DNA from: Verrucomicrobiota bacterium
GTDB lineage: Bacteria; Verrucomicrobiota; Verrucomicrobiia; Opitutales; Opitutaceae
Assembly: GCA_023386835.1 (NCBI GenBank)
Contig: JAEWIY010000098.1
Span: 1-19,724, forward strand
DNA length: 19,724 nucleotides
Reading direction: 5' to 3'
The position numbers and the translations under genes were made by a program. The notes under the pieces are model-generated. The model ran no database searches and was not told the origin of the DNA. It worked only from the letters and a program-made list of their open reading frames with translations. Positions 7,551 to 13,295 of this stretch are shown here, piece by piece (the first letter of the stretch is position 1; the number at the start of each line of letters is the position of its first letter).

Positions 7551-7564
7551 GGCTCAGTTGAGCC
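7551..7564 (-). terminator. Hairpin overlapping the tspO stop codon
   Basis: GGCTCA-AC-TGAGCC on the minus strand spans the TGA of the TspO gene (7554-7556) and is followed by TTAA. It is a short stem, so a weak terminator at most. Its sequence nearly matches the inverted repeat at 2873-2886, differing by one base in each arm in a pairing-preserving way. Confidence 0.35.
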
Positions 7565-8069
7565 GCCAGATCGCGAAGTTGAGGCAGGTGGCAAACGTGA
7601 CCCAGGCGAAGTACGGCGCCCAGAGCGCCGCTGAGGCGCGGTCAGTCCGGCAGAACTTGATCAACAGGATCAGGAGAACGACCCAAAGCGGTACGATCAC
7701 CCACAACCCGGCCCACGGGCTCTGCAGGCCAAAAAAGGCCGGCGACCAGAGGGCGTTGAGCCCAAGCTGCAACAGCCACCAGAGCGGGAGGTGTCGGTTG
7801 GCCGGCGACTGTTCTCGACGTAACCAGCAGCGCCAGCCCACCACCGCGATGAAGGCGTAGAGCAACGTCCAGACGGGTCCGAAGACGGCTCCTGGCGGCG
7901 TCCACGAAGGCTTCGCGAGTTCAGGGTACCACGAACGGACGCTGCTGGCCGTCGCGAGGTTGCCCACCGCGGCGACCGCGAACGTGAGGAGAAGGAATGG
8001 CCAAAGGGAGGACCAGCGACGCGCGGATGTCACGCGGAGGGATTTAAGGCGGTCCCTGCGGCGGCGCAA
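7554..8069 (-). CDS. tspO: TspO/MBR family tryptophan-rich integral membrane protein
   Basis: A 171-aa member of the TspO/MBR (peripheral benzodiazepine receptor-like) family, which binds porphyrins and similar ligands in the membrane and is linked to tetrapyrrole and stress responses. Signatures are WYPELAKPSWTPPG at 47-60, FGPVWTLLY following it, LGLNALWSPAFF in the middle, and WAPYFAWVTFATCLNFAIW near the C-terminus. Five hydrophobic helices can be traced. The start is the TTG at 8069, which lies 9 bases after the stop of the upstream yjbQ-like gene and suggests coupling; a GTG at 8033 is an alternative that would remove 12 Arg/Lys-rich residues. The family is certain; the exact start is not. 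The signalling role here is unknown. Confidence 0.93.
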   Translation of the reverse strand: MRRRRDRLKSLRVTSARRWSSLWPFLLLTFAVAAVGNLATASSVRSWYPELAKPSWTPPGAVFGPVWTLLYAFIAVVGWRCWLRREQSPANRHLPLWWLLQLGLNALWSPAFFGLQSPWAGLWVIVPLWVVLLILLIKFCRTDRASAALWAPYFAWVTFATCLNFAIWRLN

Positions 8070-8078
8070 ATGGCGCCG

Positions 8079-8495
8079 CTACGATCCAATGATCTTCACC
8101 AGCACCCGCTTTCGGCGCCCACCATCGAATTCGCCGTAGAAGATCTGCTCCCACGGGCCAAAATCCAGCTGGCCTTCAGTGACGGCGACGACCACTTCCC
8201 GGCCCATGATCGTACGCTTGAGATGAGCGTCGGCATTGTCCTCGCCGACGTTGTGGGCGTACTGGTGGTGCGGTTTCTCCGGCGCGAGCCGCTCAAGCCA
8301 GGCCTCGAAGTCGCGGTGCAATCCGCCTTCGTCGTCGTTGATGAAGACCGAGGCTGAGATGTGCATGGCATTGACCAGACACAGCCCCTCTTTGATGCCG
8401 CTTTCCCGCAGGCACCGCTCCACCTCCGGCGTGATGTTGATCAACTGCCGGCGGCGTGGGACCTCGAACCAAAGCTCGTGGCGGTAGGACTTCAT
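8079..8495 (-). CDS. yjbQ: YjbQ/UPF0047 family protein
   Basis: A 138-aa cytoplasmic protein of the YjbQ (UPF0047) family. The E. coli homologue has weak thiamine-phosphate-synthase-like activity, and the native role of the family is unsettled. Conserved blocks are NAMHISASVFINDDE at 42-56, H60, the HHxYxHN cluster at 76-82, EDNADAHLKRTIMG at 85-98, and a C-terminal block containing EGQLDFGPWEQIFYGEFDG. Several of these His and acidic residues probably form the active site. Its length is normal for the family. The ATG at 8495 lacks an obvious ribosome site. It lies 34 bases after the transporter fusion and 9 bases before tspO, so the three genes may be transcribed together, though there is no obvious functional link. 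Confidence 0.92.
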   Translation of the reverse strand: MKSYRHELWFEVPRRRQLINITPEVERCLRESGIKEGLCLVNAMHISASVFINDDEGGLHRDFEAWLERLAPEKPHHQYAHNVGEDNADAHLKRTIMGREVVVAVTEGQLDFGPWEQIFYGEFDGGRRKRVLVKIIGS

Positions 8496-8529
8496 GACCG
8501 TGGGGCGCCGCGTCGGCGGGCGCGCTCGT

Positions 8530-10590
8530 CTAGAAATCGAAGTCGTCGATGTTGTCGGGCGTGAAGATGAAGGGTTTGCCCAACAGGATCTGGTCGTCCT
8601 TCACCTCGATCCGGCCCAGCCGGCTGGTCATGAGTTCGGTGCTGCCGGGCGTGAGCGTGCCGTCGTGCACGGCGCGGGCGGCTGCGACGGTCAGGTAGCC
8701 GAGATCCACGGTATTCCAAAGCACGATACTCTGGATCCAGCCTTCCTTCATGTAGGCGCGGTTGAGGCTCGGCACGGAAAGTCCCGTCAGCTTCACGTTC
8801 CGGCGGTTCTCCTGTTTCAGCGCCTCGGCCGCGCCCGGCACGGCGGGGGCGGAGATGGCGATGATGACCTTGACGTCCGGATACGCGCGCACGACGTCGC
8901 GCGTCTGGGTCAGCGCCTTGTCTCGCTGGCCATCGGAAGGCTGGATCGTCGCGAGCTTCATGCCGGGATGCTCCTTCTCCATGCGCGCGCGCAGGTGGTT
9001 GATCCATTCGTTCTGATTCGCGTCGGTCAACGATGCTGTAATGATCGCGTAACTACCTTCGCCGCCGGCGAGCCGCGCCCCCTCGTCGGCCAGCGTGCTC
9101 CCGATGCCCTCGGCGGTGGCCTGGTTGACGAAGAAGCTGCGGGAATCCGGCTCGGTGTCGGCGTCCCACGTGATGACCTGAATGCCCCGCTCGCGGGCCT
9201 TCCGCAGGACGGTGGAAAGAGCAGCCGGGCTGTTGGCGCTGGCAGCAATCACGTTGACGCCCTTGGTGATCCAGGCCTCGACGATTTCGTTTTGGCGCGC
9301 CGGATCCGGATCGGTCGGGCCATCCCAGAGCAGCTCAACGCCCAGCTCGCGCGCCGCGGCATCCGCGCCTTCCTTGCAGGAAACGAAGTACGGGTCGGAC
9401 TTCGCCTTCGGCGTCAGTGCGATCACGGGGCGTGGTCCACCGCCTCCGCCGCCCGGGCGGGCTGCACCCGAGGCGCCCGCGGCGACCGAGGCAGTCAGCG
9501 AGCGGGCGAGGAAAACGTTGCTCCCGGCAATGAGGAGGGCGGCGCCCAGAATGGCGGCGACCAGGATGGCGACGTGGCTGGTTTTCATGAAGAAAGGGGA
9601 AGTGGAGGCGCTGGCGGGGGCGGGAGTCGCCCGGCTCCAGCGCTGGTGAAAGGCAATCGCGGCGATGAGGATGAGCCCGGTGAACAGCCCGGCCACCTCG
9701 CCAGGCTGTCCGGCCAGGCGCAGCCCGTTCTGCAGAACCACCAACGCGAGCAGCCCGAGCAAGGTGCCGTGCAACGTGCCGCGGCCCCCGGCGATGGAGG
9801 TGCCGCCGAGCACCACCGCGGCGATGCCCGTCAACTCGGCGCCCAATCCCGCATCGGCCTTGGCCTGACCCAACCGCGCGACGTAGATGATGCCGGCCAG
9901 CGCCGCCAGCACGCCAGACAACAGGTACGTGCGAAAAACCAGGCGATCGACCGCCACGCCTGCGAAACGCGCGCCGTCGGCGTTAAATCCGAGGGCGGTG
10001 AGTTCGCGCCCTGGCACGGTCCGATGGAGCCAGATCCACAGCGCAACGAACACGGCTCCGACAACCAACAGCTGCGTCGGAATCCACCCGAACAGGTAGC
10101 CTTGGCCGAGCTCGAGGAAACCACTGGGAAAACCCGTGTAGCTGACAAAACCACCGGTGGTCGCCTCCGCCAGGCCACGGAACAGCGAGAAGGTGCCGAG
10201 CGTCACGATCAACGGCGGCACCCGCAGCCGCGTGACGAGCCATCCGTTCAGGGCACCGCCGGCTGCGCCCACGATCAGGGCAGCGACGGCCGCGATCCAC
10301 ACGGGAAACCCCCACGAATGCCACGTCAGCCCGAGTACGACCGCGGAAAGTCCCATCATCGAACCGACCGAGAGATCAATTCCGCCCGTTTTGATCACCG
10401 CGGTCAGTCCGAACGCGAGCAGCCCGATCTCCGCGGCCAGGCGGGCGATCTCAAACCCGTTGCGCGCGGTCAGGAAATTCGTTCCCGCGACGGCGAAGAT
10501 CACGACCTCCACGGCGATGACCGCAAGGAGGACGGCTTCACCATTGGGCAGCCAGCGGCTGGCAAACGAAGGGCGACTGGAAGAACTCAC
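8530..10590 (-). CDS. Fused CUT2 sugar ABC permease and RhaS-like substrate-binding protein
   Basis: One 686-aa polypeptide joins two importer subunits that are normally separate. Residues about 1-325 are a CUT2/ribose-rhamnose-type permease (GGIDLSVGS at the start of the conserved core, EAA-like loop GGTSIAGGRGTLHG at about 258-272). Residues 335-362 are a hydrophobic segment beginning MKTSHVAILV, like the signal peptide of a former free binding protein; a Gly-rich linker follows, and the periplasmic sugar-binding domain covers about 387-686. Blocks such as NQNEWI, LWNTVDLGYLTVAAA and the end DNIDDFDF resemble rhamnose-binding RhaS proteins, so rhamnose is a likely but unproven substrate. 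The start is GTG at 10590 without a clear ribosome site. No stop or frameshift lies between the domains. No ATPase is in the window. An internal ATG at 9588 might also yield a free binding protein, but it lacks a Shine-Dalgarno. Confidence 0.88.
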   Translation of the reverse strand: MSSSSRPSFASRWLPNGEAVLLAVIAVEVVIFAVAGTNFLTARNGFEIARLAAEIGLLAFGLTAVIKTGGIDLSVGSMMGLSAVVLGLTWHSWGFPVWIAAVAALIVGAAGGALNGWLVTRLRVPPLIVTLGTFSLFRGLAEATTGGFVSYTGFPSGFLELGQGYLFGWIPTQLLVVGAVFVALWIWLHRTVPGRELTALGFNADGARFAGVAVDRLVFRTYLLSGVLAALAGIIYVARLGQAKADAGLGAELTGIAAVVLGGTSIAGGRGTLHGTLLGLLALVVLQNGLRLAGQPGEVAGLFTGLILIAAIAFHQRWSRATPAPASASTSPFFMKTSHVAILVAAILGAALLIAGSNVFLARSLTASVAAGASGAARPGGGGGGPRPVIALTPKAKSDPYFVSCKEGADAAARELGVELLWDGPTDPDPARQNEIVEAWITKGVNVIAASANSPAALSTVLRKARERGIQVITWDADTEPDSRSFFVNQATAEGIGSTLADEGARLAGGEGSYAIITASLTDANQNEWINHLRARMEKEHPGMKLATIQPSDGQRDKALTQTRDVVRAYPDVKVIIAISAPAVPGAAEALKQENRRNVKLTGLSVPSLNRAYMKEGWIQSIVLWNTVDLGYLTVAAARAVHDGTLTPGSTELMTSRLGRIEVKDDQILLGKPFIFTPDNIDDFDF

Positions 10591-10666
10591 AGGAAATCAG
10601 CAGAAAGCGAACCGAGCGTGTGGGGAGCGGGTATGAAGGCGCCGGACACGCCGTCAGAGAACAAAC

Positions 10667-10702
10667 CCCGCCGCGCCTGTCGATCCGCGTGTGCGCGGCG
10701 GG
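10667..10702 (-). terminator. Probable intrinsic terminator between GH95 and the transporter fusion
   Basis: CCCGCCGCGC (10702-10693 on the minus strand) pairs perfectly over 10 bp with GCGCGGCGGG (10676-10667), with a 16-base loop. The next bases on the minus strand are GTTTGTTCTC, an imperfect T-run. It lies about 100 bases after the GH95 stop and would separate the GH genes from the transporter fusion. Confidence 0.55.
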
Positions 10703-10788
10703 AACCGCCTGGGCGCACGGTCGTGCGTACACCGTTAAACAGCAGGGATGCTCGAATGCACGTTGCGGCGACGGCGATGGGGCTGCCG

Positions 10789-10803
10789 GCCCACCGCGTG
10801 GGC
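10789..10803 (-). other. 6-bp hairpin just after the GH95 stop codon
   Basis: GCCCAC-GCG-GTGGGC begins two bases past the stop codon. It has no T-run and is more likely a 3'-end stability element than a terminator. Confidence 0.3.
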
Positions 10804-10804
10804 G

Positions 10805-13219
10805 CTAGTTCGTGAATTCGTAGCGGCCTTCGTTGTTCAACGTGATGTCGGTCACACCGCCCGGGTGGCGCAACTTGCCTTTGGCTCCCGGCGGGCCCGT
10901 CAGCGTAGCCTGAGTGACCTTTCCGTCACGCCAGCTAAAGTCCACCGTCGCTCCGCCGCGCGCGCGGAGACCGCGAACGGCTCCTTCCGGCCAAGCCTTG
11001 GGCAACGCGGGCAGCAAGTGAATTTCGTAGGGCAGGCGACCCTCGCTGCCTTCTCCAGCCGATACGTGACTTTGCAGAAGCATTTCGGCGATCGCCGCGG
11101 CTCCGCCGAAGTTGCCGTCGATCTGGAACGGTGGATGCGCGCAGAACAGATTGGGATACGAACCGCCGCCCTTGGTCGTGATCCGGTGCGCTTCGCCGGC
11201 CGGGCGAAGAAGCTCGGTGAACAGCTTGTACGCGCGATCGCCGTCGCCAAGGCGGGCCCAAAGTGCCGCTTTGTGCGCGATGGCCCAACCGGTGCCGGCG
11301 TCGCCGCGGCGCTCGAGCGTCGCGCGCGCGGCCTGCGCGAGGCGCGGCGTGGCGCTGGGGGTGATTTCGTGACCGGGGAACAGCCCCCAAAGGTGCGAGA
11401 TGTGTCGGTGCTCGGGCTCCGGTTCCTCGTAGTGCTCGAGCCACTCCAGCACGCGACCATCCGGACCAATCCGGGTCGGCGCGAGCCGATCGCGCGCGTT
11501 CCGCACCGTTTCCCGCCATTGTTCATCCCGTCCGAGCGCCTGTGCGGCCGCGGCGGTGGCGCTGAACAGGTAGCGCAGCACCTGCATGTCGAAGGTTGCG
11601 CCGAGGCAGATGCTCGCCTCGGTGCCGTCCGGTTTGCGAAATCGGTTTTCCGGGGAGTTCGACGGTGCCGTGACGAGCCATTTGCCACCTGGCTCCTCGA
11701 TCAGCATATCGAGATAAAACTGCGTGGAGCCCTGCAGGATCGGATAGATGTCCGCGAGGAACGCGCGGTCGCGTGTGTAGAGGTAATGCTCCCAAAGATG
11801 CTGGCACAGCCACGCCGAGCCGGTCGTGGTTGCGCCCCAGCTCGCGCCTTCGCCTGGCGAGGTGAAGCCCCACGGGTTGCTCAACACGTGTGCCACCCAG
11901 CCACCGGCGTTGTAGTATTTCCGCGCGGTGACTTCGCCCGGTTTGGTCAACGACCGGACCAAGGCGAACAGCGGCTGATGAAGTTCGCCGAGCCCGGTCA
12001 CCTCGGCCGGCCAGTAGTTCATCTGCACGTTGATGTTGAGGTGCCAGTCGCCATTCCACGGCGTCTGCACTCCGTCGGTCCAGAGGCCCTGCAGATTGGC
12101 GGGCAACTCGCCCGGGCGGGAAGATGAGATCAGGAGGTACCGGCCAAAATTGTAGTACAGCTCCGCGAGGCCTGGGTCGGCCTGTCCCTGGCTTTGCGCC
12201 ACGAGACGTGCCTGCGTGGTCGTTGGTGGCACCGCGCGATCCGGTGGGCCGAGGCGCACCGATGAGCGGCTGTACCACTGGCGATAATCGTTGATGTGCG
12301 CCGCGCGCAGCCCGCCGTAGCCGAGTTGCGCCGCCGCCTGCAGATCCGCTTCCGCCAATTCACCCGGGCGGTCCGAACGCCGGCCGGCGAAGCTGCGCAG
12401 GTCCGTCGCGGCCGTGACAAGGATGACCACTTCGCGGGCCTTCCGGACCTGCAGGGTGGACCCGTCGTGGGAGACAGTCGCGCCCGGTGCGATCACGCGC
12501 AGACGCGTCGCGAACCGCACGCCGTCGCTGCCGTTTCGCCCGTCATTGAGCTGTCCATCGAGACGCAATCCGTCAGCACCCCAGGCGGCGGTGGTCCCGC
12601 GTTCGGGCCGCTCCAGCAAAACGTCAAAGGCCAACGCGCCGGGGCGGTCCGCCTCCAACCGGAGAACGAGCGTCTGGGCGGGTGCGCTCGAAAAGAACTC
12701 CCGGTTGAACCGCACGCCGTCGCGCTCGTAACTCACCCGCGCGATCGCGTCGTCCAGGTGCAGCGTGCGTTGGTACTGTTGCACCTCTCCGCCCGCGCCG
12801 CCGGCGGTGAACCGCAGTCGCAGGTTGCCCAGCAATTGATAGCTGCCGTACGGCAGGTCCTTGCCCTTGGCGAAACCGGAGCCCGGTCCGGCACAGGTGA
12901 AACTCTCGCTGACGAGTTTCTCCGCTTCCGCGTGCTGGCCTTCGAGCAGCAACCGGCGGATCTCCGGCAGGATCGCGGCCGCATTGGGACGATCCGAATC
13001 TTGGCGGGAGCCCGACCACATCGTGTTCTCGTTGAGGACCACGAACTCTTCATCGACGCCGCCGAACAGCATGCCACCGAGCCGACCGTTGCCGACCGGG
13101 CAGGAGGCCGTGAAGTGCTCGGCCGGGGTGTCGAACCGGATCACGTCGTTCGCCTGCAGCGCCAGCGGCATGAGCAGGCACAGGGCGCGCCACAGGCGGG
13201 GGGCACGAAGGGACAGCAT
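10805..13219 (-). CDS. Secreted GH95 alpha-L-fucosidase / alpha-L-galactosidase
   Basis: An 804-aa exported enzyme of family GH95, which removes terminal alpha-L-fucose or the closely similar alpha-L-galactose by inversion. The ATG at 13219 starts a signal peptide (MLSLRAPRLWRALCLLMPLALQA); an upstream TTG at 13246 is less likely. The N-terminal domain carries PVGNGRLGGMLFGG and LNENTMWSG. The catalytic (alpha/alpha)6 domain has WNGDWHLNINVQMNYWPAE with N395 and N397, the EWLEHYEEPEPEHRH block with E592 and E595 as general-acid candidates, and QIDGNFGG with D701. These correspond to the Asn/Asn, Glu and Asp of the Bifidobacterium AfcA active site. A C-terminal beta domain closes the protein. 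It lies downstream of a GH2 gene on the same strand, with a 76-base gap, so the two probably work together on pectic or xyloglucan side chains. Sugar preference cannot be read from sequence alone. Confidence 0.92.
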   Translation of the reverse strand: MLSLRAPRLWRALCLLMPLALQANDVIRFDTPAEHFTASCPVGNGRLGGMLFGGVDEEFVVLNENTMWSGSRQDSDRPNAAAILPEIRRLLLEGQHAEAEKLVSESFTCAGPGSGFAKGKDLPYGSYQLLGNLRLRFTAGGAGGEVQQYQRTLHLDDAIARVSYERDGVRFNREFFSSAPAQTLVLRLEADRPGALAFDVLLERPERGTTAAWGADGLRLDGQLNDGRNGSDGVRFATRLRVIAPGATVSHDGSTLQVRKAREVVILVTAATDLRSFAGRRSDRPGELAEADLQAAAQLGYGGLRAAHINDYRQWYSRSSVRLGPPDRAVPPTTTQARLVAQSQGQADPGLAELYYNFGRYLLISSSRPGELPANLQGLWTDGVQTPWNGDWHLNINVQMNYWPAEVTGLGELHQPLFALVRSLTKPGEVTARKYYNAGGWVAHVLSNPWGFTSPGEGASWGATTTGSAWLCQHLWEHYLYTRDRAFLADIYPILQGSTQFYLDMLIEEPGGKWLVTAPSNSPENRFRKPDGTEASICLGATFDMQVLRYLFSATAAAAQALGRDEQWRETVRNARDRLAPTRIGPDGRVLEWLEHYEEPEPEHRHISHLWGLFPGHEITPSATPRLAQAARATLERRGDAGTGWAIAHKAALWARLGDGDRAYKLFTELLRPAGEAHRITTKGGGSYPNLFCAHPPFQIDGNFGGAAAIAEMLLQSHVSAGEGSEGRLPYEIHLLPALPKAWPEGAVRGLRARGGATVDFSWRDGKVTQATLTGPPGAKGKLRHPGGVTDITLNNEGRYEFTN

Positions 13220-13230
13220 GGTTATAACCA
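13219..13230. promoter_or_regulatory. Perfect palindrome TGGTTATAACCA on the GH95 start codon
   Basis: A 12-bp perfect palindrome ending on the A of the minus-strand ATG, where a Shine-Dalgarno would be expected and none is seen. It resembles the TGGTT...AACCA element on the response-regulator start at 2872-2887. It could be an operator or chance. Confidence 0.4.
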
Positions 13231-13295
13231 ACGCTGTCGCGCTCAAAACGCGAACCCGGACGCCGACGGACGGTCAGGTGGCGCGGCTTCGCCGG

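Larger units (their letters stand above)
10591..10804 (-). other. 214-bp intergenic region between GH95 and the transporter fusion
   Basis: No gene is supported. On the minus strand it holds a small hairpin straight after the GH95 stop, then a 10-bp GC-rich stem followed by a T-rich stretch, then about 75 bases that should contain the promoter of the transporter fusion. I could not identify a convincing -35/-10 pair. Confidence 0.5.

Noticed and set aside
8494..10815. Plus-strand open frame of 773 codons opposite the permease/binding-protein fusion
   Set aside because: It is antisense to a clear membrane permease and binding protein; composition is Gly/Arg/Asp-rich low complexity with no family signal.
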